Positions 21,510-35,324 are shown, numbered from the stretch's first letter. The stretch: 64,000 nucleotides of DNA from Pipra filicauda (GCF_003945595.2 NW_024104439.1:22501-86500); one strand, 5' to 3'. Notes: generated by a model from the letters alone, not told the origin. Numbers and translations are program-made.

Positions 21510-23730
21510 ACAGAGAGAGCCCTGTCCCGCCCTGCCCCACTGGCTGCCCTTGTGTTACAGTCTTCAGTCACTGCAGAACCACAGACACAAATGGCAGTGT
21601 TAGGAAAAGGCCCTATATGTATTTTGGTAGTGTGCTGCATGCTAAAAGCAGAAGAGCATCAGGCCAGATAGGTTTTACTGAAACCAAGGACAAAGTCTCT
21701 CATCCTGTGGTGGGTGCTGGGTCTATCCTGATGTTGGCCATCAACATTTATGACACCTCTGTCACAGCTCCCCTGTGGCAGGGATGATGTATCAACTAGA
21801 ATTACAGACCTTTCGGTAAGTGTTTCCGCCTTTAAATATAATTTGTTGTTTAGAAAAATCCTCAAGTGCAAGTAAAGCCGAAGGAAATGTTAAAACAGAA
21901 AATGAAATGGGTCAAGATGGATAAATTGTGGTACCAGAAGTTTGATATTCCACCATTCCCAGCAAAACAGCCAAAGTTCTGTGGGTTCATGCTAATCAAA
22001 AGGAATAATTATTTTTAACATTACATTTCATGCAAGAATAAGAAGATTTTATTGATACAGAAAGCAACAAATGCAGGAAAGCATTGCAGAGCTGCAGGGC
22101 ACGTGCACGAGAGAAAACTAGATTGCTCCAGCTCCCCACTGCGGGAACAGCATCTCCCCCTGCCTTTGCTCCTGTTTCCCAGATAATGCTCCAGAAACAC
22201 AACACAGCATCAGGAGCTGAGATCAAAGCCAGGGAGGGAAGATTTGACTTTGCCCCCAAGAAAGGGATTAAAGTATTTCAAAATAAAGTTCATCCAAGAT
22301 ACCTGTGATTTGACACAGTTTTTGAAGGAGGAGCTCCAGCCCCATCCCCTGCCCTGCGGAGGCAGGTTGGAAGCAGCATTCCCTGCCTGGCTCCTGAAAG
22401 CATCACTCAGCAGTTTTAAGTATGTCACCACCAGGATCAGTCTTTTCAAAAGTCCTTTCAAAAGTGAACCTTTGAAAAGGCACCTGTTCATGGTACACGG
22501 CAAATTGGGCCCATGGCACATGGAGCCATTTTAAAGTTTCCATGTTTGAGTACATCTGCTGGAGCTGGTATTTCATACACCTGTCAGGAGCTGAAACCTA
22601 ACACACAGTGGCACTTGGAGAGGAAATATTATGACAGCCTTTATTTCTGGTGAAATACACTGAAGAAAGACAGAGTCAGGCAACCAGGTGCAGAAGCAAA
22701 AGGGCAGGGAAAAAAAAAGCAGATTTGAGCTGAGGAAAAGCTCCTGTAGCACTTTTTCAGAATTGCCTTTTCTCTCTCTTGCTATCTTCAGTCTTTTCCT
22801 TCTGCCTACTTTAGCCCCTGGATAAAAATATAGAGAACCTTTTAAAGGAGAAGATAATTCCTTTCTTTAGTGAGATGTAGGTTACTGATATCTGCCTGGT
22901 TATAAAACCAAACTAAGATTTCTAGCTCAGGAAAATTCCAATGCATAGAAAAGCAGATTTTTTTTTTGGTTTGCTTCCATAGGTTGGGTGCATCTCCATT
23001 CCTGGACAGGACAGTATCATTCCTCAGGATCCCAAATATTTTGGCCTCTCCTCTTTGCATCAGGAGAGCCTGACTCAGTGCTATGACCATGTCAGACCAA
23101 CACCACCACAAAGAGGTTTGTACAGGCAAATGTCCCACACTGAAATCTTTCACTGAGCTGGGCTTGAGTGCATGGTGCCTGAGGAGAGTGAGTGCTGCCC
23201 ACCTCCAGCTGTGCACAGACACACTCATCTTACGCCTGATGCTCAACCTGTAGTGATTCTTCCCACAAGAGATTCTATCTCTTGAGACAGGTGAACACCT
23301 CTCGTGCACCATGCCAATGAGCAGACTCTTTGGGAAATCCTTTTTTCTGACTGCACTGGCTTCCCTGGAGAGAGAAATGCAATTTGATGTGTTATTGTGG
23401 CTCTAGAACACCTTATCTTCCCTGTCCAGCCTACTGTCTGTCTCCAGATGATGTTCCTAGACCAGACCAACGTGGGTTTGCTACCCAACCATATCTATCC
23501 ACCTCCCAGGGATATGGCTGTGCCTGTATGAGGAATGTGCATTCCCAGAGACACAGGTTGGTCCCAGCACTGCTCACAGTGAGAACTTGTGCTGGATTCC
23601 ACACCATGCAGAGCAGCAGAGAAGTGTCTGTGACTCCTAAAGGTGAGGCACAGTGCCCAGGCTGGAGCCAAGGCCAACTGCAAGGTTCATCCCTCAGATC
23701 TCCTGGCAAGAGAATGTGGGTGGGTGACTT
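21510..23730. other. Unique non-coding DNA
   Basis: The longest frame is 156 codons on the minus strand (22842-23312), with no domain I recognise. A candidate donor GTAAGTG at about 21816 follows a short open stretch, but the acceptor side is weak. No interspersed repeat was recognised. Confidence 0.45.
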
Positions 23731-23732
23731 TT

Positions 23733-23840
23733 AGCAGTAGAATCATAGAATCATAGAAAATGCTAAGTTCGAAGAGACCCATCAAGATCATCGAGTGCAA
23801 CTCCTGGCCCTGATGAGGACCCTCCGAGAATTGCACCATG
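23733..23840 (-). mobile_element. CR1: CR1 3' tail, reversed
   Basis: The plus strand reads AGAATCATAGAATCATAGAA, then TGCTAAGTTCGAAGAGACCC, ATCAAGATCATCGAG, CAACTCCTGGCCCTG and a decayed ACCCTCCGAGAATTGCACC. It is the same CR1 subgroup as the 19718 copy, 5' truncated after about 105 bases. Confidence 0.87.
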
Positions 23841-23844
23841 AACT

Positions 23845-26800
23845 TTCTTAATGCATGTCACTGTGAGAACTAGTTCACACATGCAGTTGTGCTGGCAGGT
23901 CTGAGAAGCTGATGAATTTAGGAAGGAGGAAAGTGAAGAAGAGAAGGGCCTTTCAGCTCTTTAAACCAAAATCTCTTAACAGTCAAGTGGTGCCACTACA
24001 GTTCTGATCTGATTAGTGTTATCCATCCCTTTTGCTTATTTTGCACAATTACAATTACTTTTGTAAGCACTGACAGAGATTAAGATACCACAGATCGTAG
24101 AAGAACAAATGATGTATTGCTAATTTCTGAGCATTAGAGAGAGGTCACATCTGAATGATTAGGTTAATTCCTGAGACCTCTGCTCATATCATACAGCTAC
24201 CTCAATTAATTTAGCTACAATAGAAGTACATATACTATAAACATACTGTCGTAGTTCATCATGTAATTCATCTTACAGTTATTGGATTACTCGCCCTCCC
24301 TCAGAGATCTGGTTTATCCCCAGATAAACCTGCAACCCCAGAGTGGCAGGAGGGACCCTGCAGAGCCACTTTACTCCTTGCAGTGCAGACAGCCTCACTC
24401 ACTCTCCCTGCGATGACCTCCTTGAAATGCTGAGCCCAACCCTTGGCCCTCCAGCAGTGCTGAGCTTCCTTACTGCTTGTTCCCTTTTCTCTCTCAAACA
24501 TGTTCATATCTTCCTCAGGCAGCTTCTTCTGTTCAGGAAGGACAGGAGGAAGAGCCCTCCCATCATAACTGCATGGCTGATCCCTTGCCTGCTCCACAAA
24601 ACCTTGATCCTGCTGCGATGCTCCCTGAGAAGGGCCAGGTGTCCAATCAGCCAGTGACAAGCCAACAGTCTTGCTTCATATTTTGCAGAGCCCTCATTTT
24701 AATGTAATTCTGTGCCATACATAGATACCCACTTTTCCCTGTAGACTTTTTTTATCTACAGATTATGTCATCATGGCCAGGCTTCGCGAATGAAGATTTG
24801 GGGAGGGCTCTACCCACGTTTGTTACAAGTGCACTGGTGGCTAAAAAGGCCAATACGAGATAGACACGTCCGGTTGTAAAAGGCACAGCAGAAAAACTCC
24901 TTAGGTGGTATATGACAGATTATGTATTGCCACTATAACTTGCTGATGAGTGTGCTGTTTGTTGATGATGCTTCTCTTGCTTGAGCTGCAGACGGATCAG
25001 TTTTGTTTTGGTGTAAGAGGGGCTCCAGCCATGCCTGCAGCTCTGGATGGTGCCCATTGAATCAGGCACATGAACTTTATACTCCAGAGGATTTTGCTCT
25101 TTTTTTTTTCAGGGCAGCTAGCTCAAAGATAACTCAATCACTGCTCTGAACTCCTAGACATTGCTACAATACTGCTGCCGAACAAAGGCAGGCTTTGATT
25201 TATGCAGTGAAAACAGAGTGGGTGGAAGTGTCTCAGGATTCAACAGCCTGTCTGTTTTAAAGCTTATCCTCAGTCCCTGTAAATTATGTTCATATTAAAA
25301 GCCAGGTTGGAGCAGCAAAAACAAAATTGGGGTATTTAGTGTGCATGTGTCCCCCCCACCTTGTGCCATACTCCAGCCCAGCACTGCAGTCACATCTTTC
25401 CATGGGATGCAGCATTTCCAAGCTGTCATGTGAGAATACATTTTGCTCCCATTTTGGGTTTCTGAGGCATTATTTTTCGTGCTCCCATTTTGGGGTTGTG
25501 AGACAGAAACAGAAACCACTGCAGTTCCTGTTTTTTGCAGAATGAATTTGCTTTAACCCAACAGTTTGCTTAATTTACCAAAGCTTTAGCTGTAACACCT
25601 GCAAGGCACATCCTCATGTAATTTTCCTACAAGCAGGAAAGAATCCAATAGAGAAATTAGTTTCCTTTTTTTCTCTTTCTTTTTTTGGTGAAGCAAAGCT
25701 GCTTTTCAGTAAAGATGCCAAAAATTTCTCTGCCCAAACAGTGAGTTTACTGTGTTTGGCTTTGTGATGTGAATATTTTTACACAGCTTCTAATCTGCTG
25801 TTATTTAGTGACAGTTTTTATAGGGTTGTTTTCCTGCACTACTTGGAGATTGCAGATGGTTCACAAAGATTTTTAGCAACTTTTTGACTGGCCTATTCTT
25901 TACTGTGTGCATTTGTGCTTGGAAAACTGAGAACAAATTGGTCTGGAGGATAGAAAGCCTTTAGCAATCCTGGCTATACAGAAAAGCTTGAAAATATGGG
26001 CTGATTTCGTATGAAAGATTCAAAAGCTAGAAGGAAATGAAAACTTTCACATATATTGTATTTAACATTTTATCATTTGGGGTTGAGAATAGCTGAATTC
26101 ATGAATTTTGCATGTTTGGAAGTGCTCTTGTTATAATCATAGTCTAAATCAAATGTAAGTAGCAATAATCAGATCTGGTTTGTGGCGATCCTAGACAAGA
26201 AAAAACCCTTAAACTGCTTGTAAATGTGCAAATGAAAGCTTTCCAAATGACCAGATGAGTGAGAGAGACAAAAGAATGACGCAAAACCCTTTTAAATTGG
26301 GTCTGCAAACAGTTTGATCATATATTCTGGGCATGTCCAACCAAAGCAGTTACTACAAACTCTCAATACAAAAATGAAATGCACAGCACAGGTCTGCACA
26401 TCTACTGCTGAAAATCAGACACCGTTTTTGGCAAATACCCACCTTTTTGCCGGAGTAACATTCACTTCAAAGGTTAATAAAAGAGTGATTTTCAATAAAA
26501 ACAACATCATTAAATTTTCTGAGTCTCTGAGCTGTGTTTAGCTCTTCAGATGCAGGGTGTCTGCAATCATGCCACTCACCTCAGGCTGTTGCTGTAAAAT
26601 CTGAGCTCTTACCTCTGCACAAAGTTGATTTGCTCTAGTTTTGATTTACTTGTCTGGAACATAAAATAGCCTGTCAGCTGCAAAAATTAAAGGTATTGGG
26701 ACTCTGCTTTTACTATAATTAAAAAACACTTCAGGGATGTATAGAGGATGTGTTTGGGGGTGTATTTTTTATACCTTTTAGCTGACTGACTTCTACATGT

Positions 26801-27000
26801 GCTAATTGATTTCATTAGTATTTTAAGCTAAATGCTAAAATAGCTATCTGTTCACAAATGCTACATTTTTCACCATTGTCTCAGGCAAATATCATATAAT
26901 AGTTCCACTGTTGTGGAGCTTCAGAAAACCCCATCAACAGGCCAAAACAAGGAAAAGAAGAAACTGGTATAAATCTGGATATAATCACAGATCAGGCTGA
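23845..27000. other. Unique non-coding DNA
   Basis: Mostly AT-rich. An 8-bp inverted repeat, GGTTTATC and GATAAACC around CCCA, lies at about 24310-24329. Two overlapping frames of 104 and 119 codons (24301-24660) are on opposite strands and lack domains. The stretch 26640-26900 is AT-rich and non-simple and could hold regulatory sequence, but less clearly than other blocks. No repeat family was recognised. Confidence 0.45.
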
Positions 27001-30000
27001 GTGCTGTGATATTCATGTCACCCACTTGGTGGTCCCGGAGACCTCCAAGCAGGGCAGAGTGGCTCAAACCTAAGAAGAACTGTAATCCTACTAAATCCTG
27101 AAAAGTTATCTCGATGCTCCAGGCTGTTAGATGACTGCCATGCCCATCAGGTCATGTGCTCAGCCCCCCTCACCTCCCTGTCCTTTTGCCAAGGGTGGTA
27201 GGACACCACACCAGCCATCCCTCAGCAGATCTGCACCAAAGTGGCCATAGGGGGAGTGATGGGGAGCAGCTGGACCATTCCGGTTAAACTACTTCCCTCT
27301 GTTGCTCATTGTTAGAATAAGGACAGCAGCACTGTGCTCCCGCAGGAGATGACCTGGGGAAAAATAGATTAATGGCCATTAAGCATTTGGGTGCTGTGAT
27401 GGGCGCATCAGCACTCAATTCCCCACCCTGCATGTGGCTGCTTTAATCCTGCACGCCACCAAAGACAAGTCTGTTCTGTATCTGCTTCCTGTCTCCTTCT
27501 TCTGCAGCCCAATCCCATCTTCCCTCCCCAAGCCTTTGTGTCCCCTCTCTCTGTGCCTGCCCATGAGCTAGGTCTACATGGAAATAATCTCAGCAGCACC
27601 TAATTCACCTCATTTATAGTGTGAGGAAAGTGCTGCCCAGCTTCACAGCACCAGCATATTTTAGTCTCAAAATGGCATCTCAGTTATTGCAAATGGACAG
27701 TAAACTGATAACCATGTTGTTTCTTCCATCTTACTGCTTTCATTCCAAATATCAGATAACAATCTTGTTCTGCATTTAGAGAATTTTTTTTTTAATTACG
27801 TATCTTGAGGCCAAACCTTTGTGGGTTTTTTTCAGTGATTAGCTATAATAGCCACCTAAAATTCCAACTTCCAAAAATAATTTGAATTTTCTATATTATG
27901 TTACTAATTCAAATTTTTGTAAGAAGAAACTGCAACACAGCACTGTAATCTTGATATTGCTGAAGTAAAATGTGTATTTGATCCCACTCAAGAGATTTTC
28001 AGGTGCTCATAGGGACCTTGAACAGGTTGTGAATTCACATAACCATATATCCAAAAATAAATAGAAAACTCAGTGAAACACTAAGACCACTCTTGGAGAG
28101 AAATGACAAGCCAAATTACCTCTTCACCTTCATCAGCAGGACAGAGGTGTGCCACACAGCTGCTATTGAAAATACCGGGGGGGATTAACATCTCAGATCT
28201 CAAAAAAATAAACAGAGATGCTAACAGAATGAGAGAAGAATGTACTCCTTTGAGTGCAAGGACTTCGAAAACAAAGGGAAGACCCTGGCTTTCTTCCTAC
28301 CTTGTTTTCCCCAAAAAAAAAATCTTCTAAACAACAAATTTCTCAGTTCTCAGTTGTGATCCCATCCGTGTGGTTCATCAGATAAAACTGCCATCAGAGC
28401 CCGAGGCAGATTCCTAAAAGATAAAGCTCCTGTCCTTTTACCCACATGAAAGGCACTGTGAGGTGGCTGTCCAGTGCCTGAGCATCCGACATGCTCAACA
28501 CCACCCTTCAGCCCCAGCATTCTCACTAAGACCAATTTTTAATTATTAGTCATTCTGTTGTCATATCCATTTCCATAACTAGGAATTAATTTCCCAAACT
28601 TTTTTTCAATGTTAAGGAATATGGATGGATGTACTTTCCCTTTTTTTTTCTGCATCAGAGGACTCAGTACCTGAGTTTAGCTCTGTTGCTTTCCCTGCAC
28701 TTTAAATCCCTTTTAACAGGTCTCTTTTCCTTCCTCTGCTCCCTTCTCTCAGCCCACCAGATGCCTCTTGATCCTTGCAGGCATTTCTGAGCTCCCTGGT
28801 CCTTTTCTCCACACAGCCCCAAGGGCTGAGGCTTCCCACCAGAAGGGCACAGTAACGTGCTTTTCTCACTCTGACCTGAGACAGTCCCAAAGGCCTGTAA
28901 GTGTAGAAGATATCACCAGCAGCAGGAGACTCTGGAATGCCAGCTTGGCTTTGCTCTTGTCTCACTTCTGGGCTGGCATAAAGCAGGGCTCAGATCTGAG
29001 CTCGGCTTTTCTGTTGGGCTTGTTAGTTAGTTTTCTCGTTGTTAGCTCTGATCTCTCATTCAGAGAATGCAACTCTGTGAAAGTGCTTCTCTAAGTTTTG
29101 GAACAGTTGGGTAGAATGGTTCAGACTAGAAACCAAGGTGTAAATTTTTCTTTTTATGCTCTTCCATCTTGTGTTATCTACAGCCCAGATCTGCTACTCA
29201 GCCATGAAAGCTGAGTTGTGTTGGTGAATCAAAGTAGTTTGGCTGCCAGTTGCTATCTGGTTGCCAAAAGAAGGGACCCCATACCAGCTGGTTTATGTGG
29301 GTCACTGCTTTTCGCGATCTTTAGCGCAGTTAGCACTGAACTTTGCTCTGATGTAGAAACAATGTCTCATCAAAATGACTTTCTGGAGGCTTTTCACCCC
29401 CTCCAGCAGGAGCAGTGCTATGATATAGAAGGCAACACCACGCTCAGATTTCAGCTGGCCAAATCACAGACTCAGAGGACAACTGGTGAGATGAATATTA
29501 GACAGCCAAGATACCCTTTGTAACAGGAGGCAAAAGAGCTCATACTCCATGTGGCATGGAGGTGGGCTATGAGACTGGGAGGCTCTAGCTCTCCTCTTTT
29601 ACATCCAGTCATCTCTACCCCACATGGTGGTTCTGCAGCCTCACCCTGACACCCTGCATCTCTTCCTCCTACAGCAAACTCTCAGGCCAGCTGTGTGAGC
29701 AGTCTGGTTTTGGGGGGTATTTCCCAAATTTAGTCAAAGTTTATTAAAAAAAAATGGACGTTTTCCAAATCCAGATGAAGTGAGGAAGGTTCATTCTTTT
29801 ATTTTATATGAAAGAACTCTAAGCTTTAAGTTACACCCCTAATAAAAGATGCTTGCCTCTTTCTTTGTTGAAGCTGACTCCTGGTCTTGGTCCTTTCAAA
29901 TGCACAAGAGTTATGCCAAGGAACTGTAATGCTAAGCTTGTTAAGGCAGATCAGCTCCATCCATTTTCACTGATGTACTGGAGAAAACAGTTCACTATTG

Positions 30001-30280
30001 TTCTGGTTTCAAAAAAAGAAACAACAAAACCTTTCTCGGAGAAAACCATGTAATTGGAATATAAACTAGCTGTTACTTTCAGCTCATACACAGGGTGAGG
30101 GGGACACCGAAGCTTGTCCATCAGGATCTGCTGCTCAAAGAGTGCCTAAAGGATATGTTAAATCAAGAAGGGCATATCCCGAGCCGACACAATTTCGTGT
30201 ATTTGCAGGAGTGTCCACCCTGAGCAGGTTAGGTGGGTGAAACATCAGTAGCAAAATCCCTACTGACAAAGGAGGAGCTT
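27001..30280. other. Unique non-coding DNA
   Basis: Mixed composition with a GC-richer patch at about 27000-27600. A 12-bp palindrome TGTGAATTCACA lies near 28028-28039. Short G, A and T runs occur (28180, 28310, 28643). Frames of about 100 codons (28768-29094, 29218-29523) lack recognisable domains. No repeat family was recognised. Confidence 0.45.
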
Positions 30281-30462
30281 TTAGAAGAGCTTGGTAACCA
30301 AGTAATTATGTTTTAGCATCACCAGTCTGAGGCTGCTCAAGCTGGCGACGCAGTAAAACACATTGGAGGCAAATTGCAATACAAGAGTAAAAAGAACAGA
30401 AGCAATGGGAGAGGGAACAGCAGTCCCAGAGACAAACAACCATGATGGCATTTCCACAAGTG

Positions 30463-30474
30463 CCACCAGAGGGC
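30463..30474 (+). promoter_or_regulatory. CTCF-like motif, full core match
   Basis: CCACCAGAGGGC matches CCASYAGRKGGC at all 12 positions. It is preceded by TG and followed by AATAATAGG. It lies just left of a CpG-richer stretch, a plausible setting for an insulator or domain boundary. This is the best of the three CTCF-like motifs in the window. Binding itself is inferred. Confidence 0.55.
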
Positions 30475-30509
30475 AATAATAGGCAGAAAACGAGAGAACC
30501 TTGGGATTT

Positions 30510-30835
30510 TCTGAGGCTGAGCGCCTCTCGCCTTCGGGGATGGAAGGGCTTTTGACTTGCCTTAGGGAAAAAAACGTTCCCTCTGATTTGCCCTGCTCAT
30601 CCTGCATGGGAGTGTGGGAGGACTTTACATTTCAACTCTTTGTAAAGACTTCTTTGTGTCTGGGCGGCAAAGGGAGCACACACGCAGCCCAGAGCCCGCA
30701 GTGGCCCCTCGGGTCCTGCAGCCTTGGCTGTGCCCGTGCCTGGCTCGGGCACCTCTCCATGAACTTCCTTAAGGACGGAGCCCAGGCGTGCGCTCCTAAA
30801 CCCTGCTCGTCTGGGGCAGCAAACAAGCTGCTACA
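30510..30835. other. CpG-richer stretch
   Basis: GC and CpG content rise here (for example GCGCCTCTCGCCTTCGGG, GGGCGGC, GCCCGTGCCTGGCTCGGGC). A plus-strand frame of 125 codons (30501-30878) and a minus frame of 64 codons overlap it without a recognisable domain. It is short and modest for a CpG island. It could mark an unannotated promoter or a decayed one. Confidence 0.3.
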
Positions 30836-31310
30836 AGCAAAAGCAGTTTTCTGCTGGTTTTGTTTGTTTCTTTGTTAGTCTGTTGTTGTTTTGTGTTCTT
30901 TTTCTGGTGGGGTTGGGTTTAATTCATTTATAGGAAAACTTGGTTGGATGGCTGTTGTAGGGACTGAAGCTGCAGAGGGAACCAGACTCAACCTCAGGCA
31001 CACAGGGCAGATGTGTCCGTGCAGCTGCTGAGCTGAGAGGATTTTCCACCTCAAGAAGGAGGCTATCACCTCCTCATATCCCTGCATCCCCCACATCTTC
31101 ACATCTCCACACTCCCCTGCCCTGAGCACAGAAGCCCAGATCCTCCCTTCCGTGATGCAACACATCTGCTCGAGAGGGACTTCGCTCAGCAGCAGACACT
31201 CCTCAGTGACTGATCTCTGGGAGCACTGATTCGATCATTTCTCACCATGGAGTCCAACTGTGACAATAGCAAATCTTGCTTTTACGTTACCCTTCTTTTG
31301 TTGTTGTTTT

Positions 31311-31350
31311 GGGGGGGGGGGGGGGCGGGCTTGTTTGTTTGTTTGTTTTC
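31311..31350. repeat. G15 run followed by (TTTG)n
   Basis: Fifteen G bases at 31311-31325 are followed by CGGGC and about four TTTG units. The preceding bases are TTG/T rich. Long G runs are prone to sequencing error and length change, so the exact count should be treated with care. Confidence 0.9.
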
Positions 31351-31867
31351 TAAAAGTTTAAAAGTAACCAGTAAACTAAGTGATAGATTATCTGGAATAC
31401 AGCTACGTGGAGTATTCTGTTTCCTACGCCTTCTCTTTGAGGAGGGGGCAGGGGAACAAATCACTTATTCTTGGAATAAAATAATTTTGAAGCAGCAGAT
31501 GTGAGTTTGTGAACTCATGCTGAGATTTTCCTTTGAATCACAGGGACAGTCACTGGGATCTGGAGCCTCCCCCATCACTGGGGAGTGTCCTCACCCTCTC
31601 AATGATAAAATAATCTTCACCTAGTCTGTAAAGCTATACTTATGTCAGCAAGACTCAGAGGATCCACCCAAGAATATTCTCAAAGCTGAGTATCAGGATA
31701 TTTTCCTGGAGGGAGGGATGGATTCAGATACTCTGAAGCAGAGGAAGGAGTTGTCTCCTATGCTTCATGATAGTATTTTTTTTTTTTTGTTTCGTTGTCT
31801 TTTAATACTAGTATTCAAAAAATTAATACATATTTTGAGCTCAAAGCAGCTCCTCCATCCTCCTCCT

Positions 31868-31901
31868 TTTTTGTTTTCTCTTTAAAAAAGAGAAAAGCAA
31901 A
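31868..31901. repeat. Near-perfect A/T-rich inverted repeat
   Basis: TTTTCTCTTT pairs with AAAGAGAAAA around an AAA loop. Pairing continues outward (TTTG with CAAA) across a one-base bulge. The arms are made only of purine or pyrimidine runs, so the symmetry may be a by-product of simple sequence. Confidence 0.7.
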
Positions 31902-34900
31902 TTAAGTATTTCAAAGCAGCTTAGCCCAATTGTTCTCCTGATTGACAGCCAAATCGAAACAATCCATGAGCTGTAAAACCGTTATCTAGACTCTTTAACC
32001 CAGTACTGAAAGGTGTCAAATGGGAATACTTGAACATAGCAGATTCCTTGTTTGTGGGTAAAACCATACACACACACAAATTCTAGCATAGAGATACAAA
32101 GAATAGTTTAGCTCATGCGGGAAATTGAGGGAAGTGGTAAGATAGAGGGTTATCTCCTTGTGTAGGTGCTGGTATACAAGCAGAAAGGTCAAGCAACACT
32201 CTTGTTTTTGGTGTGACTATGTATAGGGTTCCTTGGTGCACTGAGCTGTAATCATGGCCTTGTGTCGTGTTGGAGGGGAAAAAATACTGATTTTAACTAA
32301 GAAATTATTAGAAAAAATTTACCTCTTTCTTAGCAAGTGATGTTCAAACCCATTTGATACCTCAACCCCTCTAAAAGTTACCATTACTCCTTGCTTTCAA
32401 CACTGGCATCAGGAGGGTACCTGGGGACAGGAGTAGCCTGTCCCTCACTGTGATGACCTTTGGCATTGGGAAAGTGCTGCCAGGTGCCGCATGCTGTGGT
32501 CCTCTCCCTCTCTGTCCAGCTCACACACTCCTGATGCTGGTGGGATTCTCCCTGCTGACTTCACCAGCAGCCAGATGTGGGCAAGGGAACATCCTGTCCA
32601 AGGATGCTTAAAAATAGCAAAATACCCTATGAAAATCGTTCCAGTTTTCAGGTGCTCCATTCTAACTCTGAGGAGAGGCTTTTAGCAGCAGAGAAGGTGT
32701 TAAAGAATGATCATTAAAGCCATGGTTGTGCTCTCTGCATTTGGGACCATTTGGGAACTGAAGTAATTGTGTCTCTCAAAGATGAGCCTTCTGTGTGTGA
32801 GTCCACTCAGGTACATCTGCACTAGCAAAGCAACCCTTAATGAGCCTGTTCAAATGCTGCAAAGAGGCACAAAGACACATTAGTGCAAAAAGAGATCGAC
32901 TCCATGATTTCTTAGTAATTCCTAATGATGTCATTCTTTGCTTTGCAGCACTATTACTCCTGTGTTGTTTGGATAGAGTCACTTGGGAAACTTCAAGAAA
33001 CTTTGGAAAAGAGCATTATGGAAATTTGAAGTCTCTCTCATATCTGTGAGGATGATATATCCACAGCACAATTAGCTGTTGTGGAGTTAAAATGCTGTCC
33101 AGGAAATATAAGGGGTGGAGAACAGAGACATTTTGGAACAAGAAAAGAAAGATATTTGGAAACTTTTAAAATAGAAACCCTATAGAAAACAGATCACATG
33201 GGACAGAGAAAGGATATCCTCATTATTCATAATTTAAAAGAAACAACACTGTAATTAAAAACACATTCCAGAATACTAATCTGTTTATTCATTATAGATG
33301 GACTGAATTAGCAATGGGTTAGGAAACAGACACACACAAGGATAAAAAAATAAGGGTACGTAAGACTGGATTTTTCCTTTTAGACTTTCATATCCAAACA
33401 CAGATAAGTTTTTTCATCTAAGACTGCATGTTCTCCTCTTTGCTGCAGTGAACTCATTAAACAGCCCCCTGCCTTAGACAGATACAGGGCATGACCATGA
33501 TGGGCTTTGCAGCTTTCTGGGCTTGTTACCACTCCAGCTTCTGCTGTGTTCCATGATTTTCCAAATTCCTTGCTGCTTTTCATATTACATTTGTACCTTC
33601 ATTTCCAAGCAGTGGAGGCTGAGCGGGGGAGCTGCGTAAGGACAGAGGGGAGCTCCCAGCCTCTGGCTGTTTCCCAGCCCTGGGCAGTGAAGCTGGAGAG
33701 GCACTTGTTCCTGGAAACAGCAAGGAGAACGTTAGCACTCCTCTCCTCCCCTTCCTGCTGCTTTTTCCTCTATAACACCATTTGGCCACACATGCAGATT
33801 GTTGTTCCCATGGCCTGGCTGAAACCACATCATCCCATCAGCCAGTTCTGGTCTGCTCCTCACTGTTGCTTCAGCACCTTCCCTCCATCTGCAGCATGAT
33901 TTGCTTTACCCAGGCACCAAGTTTTGCTATGAGAGTGCAATGCCCCTGCAGCCAGGCTGGGCAACCTCCATCTCTCCCACAGAAAGGGATGCTGAGAGTT
34001 CCAGCACCATGGGAGGAGGCTGTAACGTGGAAGTAGCTTCTGCTTGAGGCACTCCAAAAAGAACCTAGAATGAAGACTCATAGATTCCGGTCTCTGTTTC
34101 TTTAATTCAATGAAAAACATGCTGCAACCTCAATCAAATCCCACCCTCCAGGAAAGTTTGTGCACTCCCTGTCTCAGTAAGTGATTGCAGTATCACTGAG
34201 TGTGTCCAGCCACATTTCTGAAAACTGTACCATGAACTGCAGCATCGTCTACAGCCCATAGGCCACTGCCACTTGCTCTGAGCTAAGCAGCCTGCAGAGA
34301 AGAGGGTGGTGACAGCAGGTGGCAACATATTCAGCTACTCAGGTCTAACCTGTTTCCTGACTGTGGGTGGGCATCTACAAGGCCGGTGGCCTACACATCC
34401 TGCAGTAGGGAGTCCCTCCATCCCTGCTCCCTGTCATGGTCATTTGCATAACCTTTGATGCACTCTGGGTCCTTCAGTGACTCTTTCTCCTTGCTAATTT
34501 GACAGAAAATAAAATGTAACTTTTTGCTGGGTGAGTTCGTGCCAGACTAACATGCTGAATTTGCCCACAGAGGTATCCAGTGAGTGGGAGGACCAGCAGC
34601 AGGAGCACACTGCTTAGTAGGGCAGGATGCTGGGGGGCAGAAACCCCATTTTGGTAGCAGGGAACTGCTAGATAAGGTCAGTCTGTGTTTCGGATTGCAC
34701 CCTGTGATAGCTGGTTCCCCAATGCTCGTATATTTAAAAACCATATATTCATGGCCCACCATGATCTGATACCCAGTTTTCTGTCAGTAGCAATACTCAG
34801 TTGCACCAAGGTAGCAGTAGGTCTCCACCATAGCAACACACCTTGGAGACTGAGGAAAAGCATTAAAACCTTCAGCTGTGCCTGCTGAAGTTGCTAATTT

Positions 34901-35324
34901 AAACGTCTGGTCTTTCTGGTACATCTCTGAATGCATGAAAGACAGATTTTTCTGCTAACAAAAATAAATGTTCCAGCTTTTTGAGATAAATTGCTCATTC
35001 TGGTCACTGATGTTATGCTCCCTCATCAGGTTTAAGTAGTCCAGCTAATTATTATAGCAGTGATTTGTTTGTTCTTAATCAGAAGTTTCATTTCAGAAAG
35101 TTACCAGCTATGTTATGTTACCATTAGTGTCAGAGAACTTGTACAGGTCAGGAAATGCATAGGGCCAGCAGTCTACTCACTTGGAAAGGCATTCGCAGAC
35201 AATAAAGTTTTATTAACGGAAATTTAATGGCATGGATCTTTCTAGACTTTTCAAAAAGCCTGAGCATAAATGATTTTTTTTTATTCTGAATCCTTTTAGT
35301 TAGGTAACTACTGATAGAGCAAGC

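Larger units (their letters stand above)
30840..35320. other. Unique non-coding DNA with simple tracts
   Basis: Contains a G15 run with a TTTG tract (31311-31350), a T run (31776-31788), a hairpin at 31868-31901 and a short CA tract at 32068-32078. Frames of up to 130 codons (33507-33899 plus, 33580-33828 minus) overlap on both strands and lack domains. No interspersed repeat was recognised. Confidence 0.45.

Noticed and set aside
21766..21815. Short exon-like stretch before GTAAGTG
   Set aside because: The donor is good but the acceptor side is weak, the stretch is only about 50 bases and the peptide is unremarkable.
21659..21871. LPQGS word in a minus-strand frame, resembling a reverse-transcriptase motif
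   Set aside because: No other reverse-transcriptase motif is nearby, and no LTR or primer-binding site is seen; the word is a coincidence.
22842..23312. A 156-codon minus-strand frame
   Set aside because: The translation contains no recognisable domain and no supporting signals.
23766..23775. GTTCGAA resembling a tRNA B box
   Set aside because: It lies inside a CR1 tail and no cloverleaf can be drawn around it.
24310..24329. 8-bp hairpin as a terminator or small RNA
   Set aside because: Bacterial-type terminators do not apply here, and the arms are too short for a microRNA precursor.
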